From Lutibacillus sp052034115 (lineage in GTDB: Bacteria > Actinomycetota > Actinomycetes > Actinomycetales > Dermatophilaceae), in NCBI GenBank assembly GCA_052034115.1, contig JBPOIZ010000099.1, positions 1-27,370 on the forward strand: a stretch of 27,370 nt of DNA, written 5' to 3'. Positions 1 through 8,000 of the stretch are shown one piece after another. The notes under the pieces are model-generated. The model was given only the letters and a program-made list of their open reading frames with translations. It had not been told where the DNA came from and did no database searches. The translations under genes were made by a program, and so were the position numbers. The first letter of the stretch is position 1; each line of letters begins with the position of its first letter.

Positions 1-902
1 GGCGGGAAGCGGCCGGCCGAGTCCCCGTTGAGCGGGACCGTCCAGATCGTCTGCGGGTCACGCGGATGCACTCGTATGCCGAACCCGAATGTTGAGGGCA
101 GGCCGTCGGTGATGTCGCTCCACGAGCGTCCACCGTCACTCGAGCGCCACACCCCGTGGTGGTTCTGCTGGTAGAGCAGGTCCTCCCCACCGTCAGCCCG
201 CACGAGATGGTGGACGCACAGGCCGGTCTGCCCCTCGCGGGGCGCCGCCGGGTGTTCGGCGAGCGGTGTCGCGTCGGGGTCGGCGAGGGCGTTGCGTCGC
301 TCCCACGTCCGGCCACCGTCCTCGGTGGCGAAGACACCCGCCGAGGAGATGCCGACCCACACCTTCTCCGGGTTGCCCGGGTCAGCCACGATCGTGTGCA
401 GCACGAGCCCGGCCGCACCGGGCATCCAGTCGGATGCCGACGGGTGGTCCGTCAGCCCCTCCACGAGCGACCACGTCATACCGTCGTCGTCGCTGGCGAG
501 CAGGACCGCCGGCTTGGTGCCGGCATAGACCCGAGACCCGACCCTGCCCAATGACCAGACCTGCGAAAACTGGTCGGTGAAGGGCGGCGGGTCGGCGGTC
601 CAGCCGATCGACGCGGCGAACTCTGGATCGTTGGCTGCCCACCGGTCGACCATGCCGGTGGTCAGTTTCGCCAGCGTCCAGGTGTGACCGTCGTCGTCGG
701 AGCGCCAGACGCCGGCACCATGCCACTCACCACCACCGCCGGCCCAGATCGTGCCGGTGCGCGGGTCGCCGACCACGTGGTTGATCGGCCAGCCCTCGCA
801 GAATGGTCCGCGCACGGTCCACCGAGCGCGGTCCATGGTGCCATCGAGGATGAAGGCACCCTTGTTCGTTCCCACGAGCAGCCGGGGGGCAGAGTCAGAC
901 AT
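1..902 (-). CDS. Asp-box (BNR/sialidase-fold) repeat protein, C-terminus cut by window edge
   Basis: The minus frame stays open from ATG at 902 to the left edge, giving 300 residues with no stop. Four Asp-box motifs of the S-x-D-x-G-x-T/S-W type are visible near residues 68-75, 137-144, 193-200 and 254-261 (for example SDDDGHTW and SSDGGRSW). Such boxes mark beta-propeller blades of sialidase/BNR and Ycf48-like proteins. There is no signal peptide: the N-terminus starts MSDSAPRLLVGTNKG, so the protein is probably cytosolic. Family members of this kind are usually annotated as exo-alpha-sialidase or glycosyl hydrolase, but the Asp box is structural, so no enzyme activity can be claimed. An AGGAGG ribosome site sits just upstream of the start. 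It lies 84 bp downstream of the amidohydrolase on the same strand. Confidence 0.85.
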   Translation of the reverse strand, partial: MSDSAPRLLVGTNKGAFILDGTMDRARWTVRGPFCEGWPINHVVGDPRTGTIWAGGGGEWHGAGVWRSDDDGHTWTLAKLTTGMVDRWAANDPEFAASIGWTADPPPFTDQFSQVWSLGRVGSRVYAGTKPAVLLASDDDGMTWSLVEGLTDHPSASDWMPGAAGLVLHTIVADPGNPEKVWVGISSAGVFATEDGGRTWERRNALADPDATPLAEHPAAPREGQTGLCVHHLVRADGGEDLLYQQNHHGVWRSSDGGRSWSDITDGLPSTFGFGIRVHPRDPQTIWTVPLNGDSAGRFP

Positions 903-986
903 CCGGACCTCCTCGGGCGGAACGGTCGACCGCCGCCACCCTGGTAAGGGTAGCCTCACCCGCTCGGGCCGTCACGGGAGCACCGT

Positions 987-2627
987 TCAGACATCCTGGA
1001 TTCTGCGGTCCCTGGTCGGCACGGTTGGCCCCACCGGGAGGCCGCCGATCCACACGCGCCGGGGGCGCATCGCGTCGAAAGCACAGGGGTCGTCCAGACG
1101 CCGCGGATCCCGCGAGAGATGGACGAGATCGGCATCGTGCCCGACCGCCAACCGGCCGGCCGTACGGAACCCTTGGTATGCCGTGCCGGCGGTCTGGGCC
1201 CGGAACGCGGCACCGACGGTCAGGCGCTGCGAAGGGGTCCACCCGCCCGGCGGGTGTCGCTGCTCGGTCTGGCGCGTACACGCGACGGCCATTCCCTCGA
1301 GCGGGTCTGGTGAGGAGACCGGCCAGTCCGAGCCGAAGCTGAGCTCGGTGCCCAGGTCCAGCAGATCGGCCCAAGGGTACTGCCGCTCGGAGCGCGCCGC
1401 GCCGAGTCGCGGGGCGGTCAGCCCCGTCATGACGTCGTCCAACTGGGCCCACAGGGGCTCGGCGTTCGCGATCACCCCGAGCGCTGCCAACCGTGGCCGG
1501 TCGACGGGGTCGATGAGCTGCAGGTGGGCCAGCACCGGCCTGCGGTCCCGGGGGCCGTTGGCCTGCTCTGCCGCCGCCAGGGCGTCCAGCGCCACCCGGG
1601 CGGCGCGGTCCCCGATGACATGGAGGTGCGGCTGGAACCCCGCGGCGTCGACCGCCGTCACGGCCTGCGCGAGCAGGTCCGGTGGCCAGACCAGCATCCC
1701 GGTCTCCCCAGGGCAGCCGCAGTAGTGGTCGAGCAGAGCCGCGGTGCCGCTTTCGATGACGCCGTCGGCGAAGAACTTCACCGTTGCGGCGGTGAGGAAC
1801 GGGTGGCCGACCGCCTCGACACGTCGCCGGGCGTCGATGAGGTCATCGAGTTGAGTCGGCCAGCGGCGCGGATCGGCATACAGCGCGAGGTTGAACCGGA
1901 TCGGGAGGCGATCGGTGCGGGCTGCTTCGAGGTAGACCTCAAGGGTGTCGGCCTCGACCCAGGCATCCTGGACCCAGGTCACGCCGAGGGCGGCATACAT
2001 CCTGGCGGCCCGCTCGAGGGCCCGGACCTGCTCTTGCATCGGGCGGGGGCCGATGACCGCGGTGATGAGGTCGATCGCGCCCCACTCGCGCAGGGTTCCC
2101 AGTGGACTGCCATCGGTGCGCCGCGGGATCTGGCCCAGCGGTGGATCTGGGGTGCCGACGGTGATGCCGGCCAACTCCAAGGCCCGGGAGTTGACCCACA
2201 TCGTGTGGTAATCGGCGGCCTGCAGCGCGACCGGCCGGTCGGCGACGGCGCTGTCGAGCCAGCGCGCGTCGAAGAGCCCGTCCGGGGCGAGGCTGGGGTC
2301 GTAGGACGCGCCCCGGATCCACGGCTCGTCCGGATGTGCGGCCGCCCACCGAGCGACCTCGGCCACGATGCCGTCGATGGTGCTCTGGGCCCGGATCTGG
2401 GGGCCGTCCGCCTCGAGCCCACCGAACAGCGGGTGCGCATGGCCGTCGCCGAACGCCGGGACGAGCACCCCTTCGTCGATCATCACGAGCTCGTCGGCGG
2501 TGTCCATCAGGGCGCGGGCCGCATCGCCCACCGCGATAATCCGGCCCTCGCGCACGGCGACCGCCTCGATGTCGCCGTCGGTCGGACACCACAAGGAGCC
2601 GGTGAAGACGGTCAGGTCAGCAGTCAT
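987..2627 (-). CDS. YtcJ-like metal-dependent amidohydrolase
   Basis: A 546-residue protein of the amidohydrolase superfamily, YtcJ-like branch, a usual length for that branch. After a short beta-sandwich (residues 1-55) comes the metal-binding DGHAHP motif (His63, His65). Later motifs are VKFFADGV, whose Lys is the likely carbamylated bridge, HVIGDRA, AHLQLIDP and FGSDWPVSSPDP, whose Asp is the final metal/proton-shuttle residue. Such enzymes hydrolyse C-N bonds of amides or cyclic amides; the substrate is not predictable. The frame is open far upstream, but homology begins at MTADLTVFTG, so ATG at 2627 was chosen although its ribosome site (GGCGG) is weak. It is divergent from the GNAT gene, sharing a 174-bp intergenic region. 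The gene is intact. Confidence 0.9.
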   Translation of the reverse strand: MTADLTVFTGSLWCPTDGDIEAVAVREGRIIAVGDAARALMDTADELVMIDEGVLVPAFGDGHAHPLFGGLEADGPQIRAQSTIDGIVAEVARWAAAHPDEPWIRGASYDPSLAPDGLFDARWLDSAVADRPVALQAADYHTMWVNSRALELAGITVGTPDPPLGQIPRRTDGSPLGTLREWGAIDLITAVIGPRPMQEQVRALERAARMYAALGVTWVQDAWVEADTLEVYLEAARTDRLPIRFNLALYADPRRWPTQLDDLIDARRRVEAVGHPFLTAATVKFFADGVIESGTAALLDHYCGCPGETGMLVWPPDLLAQAVTAVDAAGFQPHLHVIGDRAARVALDALAAAEQANGPRDRRPVLAHLQLIDPVDRPRLAALGVIANAEPLWAQLDDVMTGLTAPRLGAARSERQYPWADLLDLGTELSFGSDWPVSSPDPLEGMAVACTRQTEQRHPPGGWTPSQRLTVGAAFRAQTAGTAYQGFRTAGRLAVGHDADLVHLSRDPRRLDDPCAFDAMRPRRVWIGGLPVGPTVPTRDRRIQDV

Positions 2628-2801
2628 GACACCGCCGCGGCATACCAGGGGTGGTGTTGCCCCCCGTCCTACGAAAGCCCATACCGGGAAGGGTGGCACA
2701 ACCACCCGTGACCGACGGCTGGGACTACCGTCGTGGACACGGCGCGGGATGGCCGCAGGGCGCCGCCGAACCAACGCGGGGACTCCGGGAAGGGTGGGGC
2801 G

Positions 2802-3377
2802 ATGAGCAACTACACCGTGGCCGCGTTGGACGAGCGGACCTGGCCGGCCTACGCGGCCCTGCTCGAACGGCACAACGGAGTGTTCGGCGGGTGCTGGTGC
2901 ACGTGGTTCCACACCATGCCCGCCGAGAAGACCCGGGTGGCCGCGGACAACCGCGCGCTGCGCGAAGAGCGCGTCCTGGCCGGGACGTCGCGGGCGGCGG
3001 TGGTGTTCAGCGGCGAGGAGGCCGTGGCGTGGGCCCAGTTCGGGACGCCCGCGGAGCTGCCGAACATCTACCATCGCCAGGAGGTGGAGGCCTTCGGCGA
3101 CCCGCTGCCCGACTGGCGGATCACCTGCATGTTCGTCGGCAAGGGGTATCGCAAGCACGGCCTGCTGCGGGTGGCCGCGCAGGGCGCAATCGACCTCATC
3201 GCGGCAGCCGGGGGCGGGCTCGTCGAGGTCTACCCGCACGAGACCGAGCCCGGAAAGCGCCAATCGGTCCTCTACAGCGGGACGCGGACGATGTTCGAGG
3301 ATCTCGGCTTCGAATATGTCCGCCCGAAGGGCCTGAAGAACTGCATCATGCGGCTCGTCGTGGCTCCGGGCCGCTAG
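2802..3377 (+). CDS. GNAT family N-acetyltransferase
   Basis: A 191-residue protein likely transferring an acetyl group from acetyl-CoA to an unknown amine. It starts with a Cys/Trp-rich motif GGCWCTWFH (about residues 28-36), typical of one GNAT subgroup. The core acetyl-CoA region follows at residues 105-125 (ITCMFVGKGYRKHGL, a V-x-x-x-x-R/K-x-x-G/H type loop), then a helix and the late strand MFEDLGFEYV, the usual C-terminal GNAT signature. A GGAAGGG ribosome site precedes ATG at 2802. The nucleotidyltransferase begins 18 bp downstream, so the two are probably co-transcribed. Both families include drug-modifying enzymes, but this subgroup is not specifically linked to resistance, so substrate is open. 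Confidence 0.88.
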   Translation: MSNYTVAALDERTWPAYAALLERHNGVFGGCWCTWFHTMPAEKTRVAADNRALREERVLAGTSRAAVVFSGEEAVAWAQFGTPAELPNIYHRQEVEAFGDPLPDWRITCMFVGKGYRKHGLLRVAAQGAIDLIAAAGGGLVEVYPHETEPGKRQSVLYSGTRTMFEDLGFEYVRPKGLKNCIMRLVVAPGR

Positions 3378-3395
3378 CCGAAGGGGACACGCGCC

Positions 3396-4133
3396 ATGAA
3401 CTTCGCCGAGCACCGCGAGCAGCTCATCTCGCAGGCGCGAGCGTGCGACGGCGTCACCAGCCTGGTGTTCTTCGGGTCCGCGACTACAGCCGCGGAAGGG
3501 CAACGCGACGCCTGGTCCGACCTCGACTTCAACCTGTTCGCCACCGCCGAGGCCGTCGACCGGGTGCGTGCGGACTGGCCGTTTCTCCCCTTCCCGTCGC
3601 GTCTGGTCCTGACCGCCCGGGAGGGGACCGACGGTGGGGTGGCGATCTACGACGACGGGACGGTCTATGAGTTCGGGGCGGGCCTGCCGTGGGACATTCG
3701 CGATCCGGCTCGCGAGGTCGTCCTGGACGGCGGCGATCTCCGTCTGGCCGCCCCACCGGACCCACCGGACCCGGGCAACGAGATCCGTCTCTTCCTGGCC
3801 AAGCTCTACCTCGGTGTCGGCCGGGTGCGCCGTGGTGAGGTGCTCTCTGGCGGGAGCTTGATCCGGACGCACGCGCTGACGTGCTTGTGCTGGGCGATCC
3901 GCGGTCGACTGGCCCCCGCCGGATCGCAGGCTCCCAGCGCGTTCGATCCGACCCGGCGGCTGGAGTCGGCCTACCCGCAGCTGGGCAGGCGGCTCGCCGC
4001 GGCGGTCGACCGCCCTGCCGAGGATGCCGCACGCCTCCTCTTCGTCACCGCACGCGAGGTGCTCGAGCCGGGCTGGGCCGACTTCCCGACCGCCGCCGCG
4101 GAACTCGTGGCGGCGCGCCTCGGCTGGGTTTGA
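3396..4133 (+). CDS. Nucleotidyltransferase domain protein (Lnu/ANT-like)
   Basis: A 245-residue protein with a Pol-beta-type nucleotidyltransferase motif near the N-terminus: FFGSAT followed by WSDLDFNLF, giving the GS...DxD signature (about residues 26-47). The remainder is helical with conserved-looking Arg and Trp positions. The layout resembles lincosamide nucleotidyltransferases of the Lnu(B)/Lnu(F) type and aminoglycoside adenylyltransferases, where this motif binds Mg-ATP and transfers AMP to a hydroxyl. Sequence identity to a characterised enzyme cannot be judged here, so drug modification is only a possibility. AAGGGGAC is the ribosome site; ATG at 3396 lies 18 bp after the GNAT stop, suggesting one transcript. 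The gene ends in a minisatellite-containing convergent gap. Confidence 0.8.
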   Translation: MNFAEHREQLISQARACDGVTSLVFFGSATTAAEGQRDAWSDLDFNLFATAEAVDRVRADWPFLPFPSRLVLTAREGTDGGVAIYDDGTVYEFGAGLPWDIRDPAREVVLDGGDLRLAAPPDPPDPGNEIRLFLAKLYLGVGRVRRGEVLSGGSLIRTHALTCLCWAIRGRLAPAGSQAPSAFDPTRRLESAYPQLGRRLAAAVDRPAEDAARLLFVTAREVLEPGWADFPTAAAELVAARLGWV

Positions 4134-4160
4134 CCCGCACGTGGGGACGAAACGAGGGCG

Positions 4161-4208
4161 GGTCGGGACGAGGCCGGGTCGTGGCTAGGCCAGGTCGTGG
4201 CTGCCCTT
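4161..4208. repeat. Degenerate 16-bp tandem repeat, 3 copies
   Basis: Three consecutive 16-base units begin at 4161, 4177 and 4193 with the shared core GGTCG-G-C; the second and third share GGTCGTGGCT. The array lies in the convergent gap and covers the stop codon (4185-4187) and last residues of the downstream minus-strand gene, so expansion or contraction would alter its C-terminus. Confidence 0.5.
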
Positions 4209-4661
4209 GATGACGAAGTAGGAACCGCGGATGGTCCCGGCCAGCTTGGACTTCTGCCGGGCGAACTTGAAGGCCGACAACTCGTCCGGCACCTCCATAC
4301 CGTCGCTCAACTTGAAACCGACGGCCCGCTTCGAGCCCGGCTCGACGCCATACAGGACGTTGATCGCCAGGCCGGATTCGTAGAAGACGTGCACCCAGTG
4401 GATGCCGTCCACGTCAGCGACGGCCACCTCGAGCGGCGTGGACGAGATGACGATGTTCCGCTCCGTCGCCAGGATGCCACTCACCCAGTCCAGCACAGCG
4501 GCGGCCTCGGGGTCGGCGGCCGGACGGACCGTGAACTCATGGTCGTACTTGTTCTTGAAGTAGCGCGCCTCGTTGGCGCGCAGGCCGGCGAGCGCATCGG
4601 CGTGCGGTGATGACTCCAGGCCCGCAGTGGAGACGGTGACGAAGTCGACGATCTGGCTCAT
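4185..4661 (-). CDS. Conserved-looking hypothetical protein, function unknown
   Basis: A 158-residue soluble protein that I do not recognise. It has no signal peptide or membrane segment. The composition looks like an alpha/beta domain: a helical N-terminal third (residues 1-55), strands around VAVADVDGIHWVHVFYES, and a basic C-terminal segment with KFARQKSKLAG. It has ordinary high-GC codon use, so the gene looks real. An in-frame ATG at 4670 exists, but the AAGGGGAG site lies only 1-3 bases from it and about 10 bases from ATG at 4661, so the latter start (MSQIVDF) is preferred. It lies 45 bp downstream of the DUF2200 gene and may be co-transcribed with it. Confidence 0.7.
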   Translation of the reverse strand: MSQIVDFVTVSTAGLESSPHADALAGLRANEARYFKNKYDHEFTVRPAADPEAAAVLDWVSGILATERNIVISSTPLEVAVADVDGIHWVHVFYESGLAINVLYGVEPGSKRAVGFKLSDGMEVPDELSAFKFARQKSKLAGTIRGSYFVIKGSHDLA

Positions 4662-4706
4662 GACGGTCATGCTCCCCTTGGGGTCGGTGACGATCCGGTA
4701 TGGCGG

Positions 4707-5060
4707 TCAGCTGCCCCGCAGTATGGCGGCCATCTTCTTGCCGCGGGCGATCTCGTCGACGAGCAGGTCGAGGTAGCGGATCTGCTGCATCAACGGGTCC
4801 TCGATGTTCTCCACCCGGTGGCCGCAGATGACCCCCTTGATCTGTCCCGCTGCTGGGTTGAGTTGCGGGGCCTGCGCGAAGAAGGTCTGCATGTCGGTCT
4901 CATCGGCGAGCACTCTGGCCAGCCCGGCGTCGTCGTAGCCGGTCAGCCACTCGATCACCAGGTCGAGCTCGGCGCGAGTGTGCCCCTTGCGTTCCACCTT
5001 GGCCAGGTAGTGCGGGTAGATGCTCGCGAAGGGTGTCGTGAAGATGCGATGTCCGGCCAT
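4707..5060 (-). CDS. DUF2200 family protein
   Basis: A 117-residue protein matching the DUF2200 family in length and pattern. The N-terminal block RIFTTPFASIYPHY, the LDLVIEWLTGYD segment, the central TFFAQAPQLNP and the ICGHRVENIEDPLMQ segment, and a C-terminal KKMAAILRG are the features by which I recognise the family. Its biochemical role is unknown to me; members are small cytosolic proteins. The frame extends upstream, but homology starts at MAGHRIF, so ATG at 5060 is used; the upstream site (AGGGTGA) is a modest ribosome site. Confidence 0.88.
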   Translation of the reverse strand: MAGHRIFTTPFASIYPHYLAKVERKGHTRAELDLVIEWLTGYDDAGLARVLADETDMQTFFAQAPQLNPAAGQIKGVICGHRVENIEDPLMQQIRYLDLLVDEIARGKKMAAILRGS

Positions 5061-5119
5061 GACGCTCACCCTAGATCGGGCCCGGGCGCTGCTGGCGCGC
5101 CCACGGTGCGCAGGCCACG

Positions 5120-5539
5120 TCAGCGGGCCTGGATGATGCGGACCAGGCTGCCCGAGGGATCCCGCACCGCGCAGTCGCGCAGCCCCCACGGTTGGTCCAT
5201 CGGTTCCTGGACGATGTCGACCCCGGCCGCCTCCAGCTCGGCGAAGGTGTCGTCGACGGATGCGGTGGCCAGGTTGATCCCGGCATAGGTGCCTTTGGCC
5301 ATCATGTCGCCGATGAGACGACGCTCCTCCGCAGAGATGCTCGGATCGAGCGCCGGCGGGGTCAACACGATCGAGGTGCCAGGTTGGCCAGCAGGGCCCA
5401 CGGTGATCCAGCGCATCGTGCCCTGCCCGACGTCGCCGCGAACCTCGAAGCCAAGGATGTCGCGGTAGAAGTGCAGCGATGCCTCAGGGTCCTCGTGCGG
5501 GAGGTAGGTCTGGTGAATCGTCAGGTCCATGGCCGTCAC
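5120..5539 (-). CDS. VOC family (glyoxalase-like) protein
   Basis: A 139-residue single-chain vicinal oxygen chelate protein with two beta-alpha-beta-beta-beta modules. The first module carries DPEASLHFYRDILGFEV, the second ATASVDDTFAELEAAG followed by RDCAVRDPSGSLVRIIQ. Members are metal-dependent lyases, dioxygenases or binding proteins; the substrate here is unknown. The GTG at 5539 begins one base after the TAG stop of the AraC gene (5541-5543), implying translational coupling; ATG at 5530 is an alternative start. Paired AraC and VOC genes are common in actinobacteria, so the regulator probably controls or senses the same chemistry. Confidence 0.88.
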   Translation of the reverse strand: MTAMDLTIHQTYLPHEDPEASLHFYRDILGFEVRGDVGQGTMRWITVGPAGQPGTSIVLTPPALDPSISAEERRLIGDMMAKGTYAGINLATASVDDTFAELEAAGVDIVQEPMDQPWGLRDCAVRDPSGSLVRIIQAR

Positions 5540-5540
5540 G

Positions 5541-5978
5541 CTAGATGACGACCGACGGGCCCGCTTCTCGATTCCTGACCGGTTTGCCGACCCGTTGGGT
5601 CAGGCACGGAGGCATTCCCCGCACCGCGTCTGCACCAAGCTCACGGTAGGCACTGGGCGACATACCGACCAGTTCGGAAAACCTCGTCGAGAAGGTGCCG
5701 AGCGAGCCGTAACCGACCGCGAAGCAGACGTCGGTGACCGACAGGTCACCGCGTCGGAGCAGCGCCATCGCCCGCTCGATGCGTCGGGTCATCAGATAGC
5801 TGTATGGCGACTCGCCGTAGGCGGCCTTGAACGATCGGCTGAGGTGTCCTGCGGACAGGTGGGCACCGCGGGCGAGGGACTCGACGTCCAGCGGTTTGGC
5901 GTAGTCCCGATCGATGCGGTCACGAACCCGCCGGAGCGCAGCCAACTCCGCTCGCCGGGCTGCGGAGTCTGCGGTCAC
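5541..5978 (-). CDS. Small AraC family transcriptional regulator
   Basis: A 145-residue protein made almost only of the AraC DNA-binding domain with two helix-turn-helix units: residues about 31-55 (LDVESLARGAHLSAGHLSRSFK) and 80-104 (SVTDVCFAVGYGSLGTFSTRFSELVG), ending with the MSPSAYR signature. A sensor domain is lacking, so ligand control, if any, must come from elsewhere. The start is GTG at 5978, with GGGAGGTGA upstream. It is the first gene of a two-gene unit with the VOC gene. The divergent deacetylase starts 166 bp away, and the intervening gap holds an 18-bp tandem repeat. Confidence 0.88.
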   Translation of the reverse strand: MTADSAARRAELAALRRVRDRIDRDYAKPLDVESLARGAHLSAGHLSRSFKAAYGESPYSYLMTRRIERAMALLRRGDLSVTDVCFAVGYGSLGTFSTRFSELVGMSPSAYRELGADAVRGMPPCLTQRVGKPVRNREAGPSVVI

Positions 5979-6037
5979 CCCCTGATCGTGTCACCTCCCA
6001 AGGCAGGACCTTCCGCGCGACCGCGGGGCCCGCCGTT

Positions 6038-6086
6038 CGGCTGGGTGAGACCGTCCGGCTGGGTGAGACCGTCCGGCTGGGTGAGA
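6038..6086. repeat. 18-bp tandem repeat, 2.7 copies
   Basis: CGGCTGGGTGAGA recurs at 6038, 6056 and 6074, with CCGTC completing each 18-base unit between them. The copies are identical, unlike the other repeats in the window. The array sits in the divergent gap between the AraC gene and the deacetylase, where it could affect promoter spacing. Confidence 0.75.
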
Positions 6087-6143
6087 ATGGACCGGTGAGC
6101 GACTCCGGGGGCCTGTCCAGCCGCACCGGAAGGGTCTGACGGT

Positions 6144-7409
6144 ATGCGCAGGGGGAGCGGGGCTTCCCGCGTGTGGTTGCTCGCAGCCGCCGCCGCACTC
6201 ACCGGCGCCGTCGTCGGCACGCTCAACCTCACCCCTTCGCCACCCCGCACCCTGGCAACCGGTGCCGGTTCAACCCCGCCATCGGGGACCTCACGGGCGG
6301 CGACGGCCGCAGCGACCACGGCACCGGCGACCACCGCCCCAGCGACCACCGCCAGACCGACGGGGAAGCCCACCGCCCTGCCGACCCGGCAACCGGCGGG
6401 TCAGCCGAGCCCGCAGCGTCACCGGTGGCCCGACAACCGGACGATCTCGCACGTCTTCTATCACAGCCTCGTCGTGGACCCGGCCCGCGCCTTCACGGGG
6501 TCGCAGGCGGCTGGATACCTCGACTACATGGTCACGGTCACCGAGTTCCGTGCTCAGCTGCGCCAGCTCTATGAGCGCGGCTACGTCCTGGTCCACCCGG
6601 AGCGGATCGCTTCGCCGGATATCCATGGCGTGATGCGACAACGCGCGATCATGCTGCCAGAGGGCAAGAAGCCCCTCGTACTGTCCATCGACGACGTCAG
6701 CTACTACGAGTACATGGACGGCCACGGGTTCGCGACCGACCTGTTCGTGGACTCCGCCGGCCTGGTGCGCAACCACTACACCGACGCCAAGGGCAGGGTG
6801 CACGTCGGAAGCTACGACGTCGTGCCGATCATCGACGACTTCGTCAGGGACCATCCGGACTTCAGCTACCACGGGGACAAGGGCACCCTAGCCCTGACCG
6901 GCTACGACGGCGTCTTCGGCTATCGGTCCTCGACGTACGAGTATGGCGACACGCCACGAACCCGCGCGCAGATCGCCGCAGCGAAGCGGGTCGCCCGCGC
7001 CCTGAAGGCCACGGGGTGGACCTTCGCGTCGCACACGTGGGGCCACATCGACCTGAGCACCAGCTCGATGTCACGGATTCGATGGGATGCGCGGATGTGG
7101 GATCGGGAGGTCCGCCCGATCGTCGGGCCGACCCGGTCGCTGATCTTCGCCTTCGGCGCCGACATCGGAGGCACTGCGCCCTACACGCGGGCCAACCCGG
7201 TGTTCCGCTTCCTGCACGACTCCGAGAACTTTCGCTACTTCTTCGGGATCAACGCCTCGACGACGCACTGGATCCAGCTGGGGCGCACCACCGTGCGACA
7301 GGCCCGAATCGACGTCGACGGCATCAGCATGGGCCGGGCCCTGCGGACCAAGCGCTCACCGCTGTGGGCCTTCTTCGACCCCCGCATCGGTCGCGAGCGG
7401 CGGCGCTGA
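6144..7409 (+). CDS. Secreted or membrane-anchored polysaccharide deacetylase-like protein
   Basis: A 421-residue extracytoplasmic protein. Residues 1-30 form an N-terminal signal/anchor (basic start, then WLLAAAAALTGAVVG). Residues 35-95 are a Pro/Ala/Thr-rich linker typical of wall-spanning stretches. The catalytic domain follows: FYHSLVVD near 105-112, LSIDDVSYYEYM with the Asp pair 183/184 (NodB motif 1), and SHTWGH with His297 and His301 (NodB motif 2, H-x3-H). Polysaccharide deacetylases remove acetyl groups from peptidoglycan, chitin or related glycans with a divalent metal. The target is unknown; wall modification is the simplest guess. GGAAGGG is a plausible ribosome site. The 3' end overlaps the convergent HNH gene by 54 bp. 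Confidence 0.85.
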   Translation: MRRGSGASRVWLLAAAAALTGAVVGTLNLTPSPPRTLATGAGSTPPSGTSRAATAAATTAPATTAPATTARPTGKPTALPTRQPAGQPSPQRHRWPDNRTISHVFYHSLVVDPARAFTGSQAAGYLDYMVTVTEFRAQLRQLYERGYVLVHPERIASPDIHGVMRQRAIMLPEGKKPLVLSIDDVSYYEYMDGHGFATDLFVDSAGLVRNHYTDAKGRVHVGSYDVVPIIDDFVRDHPDFSYHGDKGTLALTGYDGVFGYRSSTYEYGDTPRTRAQIAAAKRVARALKATGWTFASHTWGHIDLSTSSMSRIRWDARMWDREVRPIVGPTRSLIFAFGADIGGTAPYTRANPVFRFLHDSENFRYFFGINASTTHWIQLGRTTVRQARIDVDGISMGRALRTKRSPLWAFFDPRIGRERRR

Positions 7410-7766
7410 GCACACCGCCTCTGCTGGCCCGGCGGCGCCCAGCGCGATCTGCACCTCGCCGTGGCGGGCCAGGAAGCCCGGCTCGTCGAGCCGCTTGCGG
7501 CGCATCCACGTGGTCAGCTCGGACTCTCCCTTGCTGGCGTTGCACCGCGCGCACGCCGGGACGACGTTCGCCAGGGTGTAGCGACCGCCGTGCGCGATCG
7601 GGAGCATGCAGTCCTTCTGGACCGGCCCGGGTGCCCCGCAGTAGGCGCAGCCTCCCCACGCGGCGCAGATCGCCGCCCATTGTGCAGCGGATAGGTCGTT
7701 CACGACCGCGGCGAGCCGCTTGCGGCGACGCCGGTGGGCGACCTGGCGACGGCGGGTCGGGGGCAT
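7356..7766 (-). CDS. HNH endonuclease family protein
   Basis: A 136-residue protein with an arginine-rich N-terminus (residues 4-17) and a canonical HNH module: C40-x2-C43 (GCAYCG), His59 in LPIAHGG, Asn67 in ANVVPACARC, and C72-x2-C75 followed by NASKG. Two Cys pairs bind structural zinc, and the His/Asn cluster forms the metal-dependent nicking site. The Asp that often precedes the catalytic His is replaced in this stretch (MLPIAH). Free-standing HNH proteins of this size are common in actinobacterial genomes and in phages; no phage genes are nearby. Its last 54 bp overlap the 3' end of the deacetylase on the other strand. Confidence 0.85.
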   Translation of the reverse strand: MPPTRRRQVAHRRRRKRLAAVVNDLSAAQWAAICAAWGGCAYCGAPGPVQKDCMLPIAHGGRYTLANVVPACARCNASKGESELTTWMRRKRLDEPGFLARHGEVQIALGAAGPAEAVCSAPPLATDAGVEEGPQR

Positions 7767-7775
7767 GGCGCCAAC

Positions 7776-8000
7776 CTAGTGGCCGGCCCGACGACTCCCC
7801 TGGCCCACCCACCACGACGTCGCTGCCTGGGCCCGACGGGCTCGATCCGCGGCGAGCACGCCGGTCACGGCGGCCAGTTGCATCGCGTCCTCCAGCCAGG
7901 CGACTCGGTCAGCTGCCGACATCTGCGCGCGGGCACGCACCGCCGCGGGCCCGTCGGAGGTTCCACTCCAATCGAGCTCACCGTGCCCAGCGGTCGTCAC
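7776..8000 (-). CDS. Small protein coupled to the nucleotidyltransferase; possible antitoxin
   Basis: A 74-residue protein with a probable central helical hairpin (MSAADRVAWLEDAMQLAAVTG then DRARRAQ, residues 27-57). It starts with GTG at 8000 that overlaps the TGA stop of the preceding gene in a GTGA, so translation is coupled. I do not recognise a named family. Its small size, helical content and coupling to an AbiEii-like nucleotidyltransferase make a neutralising partner plausible. This is inference; it could simply be an accessory subunit. Ten bases separate its stop from the HNH start. Confidence 0.65.
   Translation of the reverse strand: MTTAGHGELDWSGTSDGPAAVRARAQMSAADRVAWLEDAMQLAAVTGVLAADRARRAQAATSWWVGQGSRRAGH

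Noticed and set aside
1..902. True sialidase
   Set aside because: Only Asp boxes are visible; no catalytic Arg triad or Tyr/Glu pair could be assigned, and there is no signal peptide.
2684..2797. Direct repeat CCGGGAAGGGTGG at 2684 and 2785
   Set aside because: Only two copies of 13 bases, and the second is the ribosome-site region of the GNAT gene; no attachment-site or mobile context.
2628..3872. N-terminal extension of the amidohydrolase frame
   Set aside because: The frame is open upstream only because of GC bias. Homology starts at 2627, and the extension is antisense to the GNAT and nucleotidyltransferase genes.
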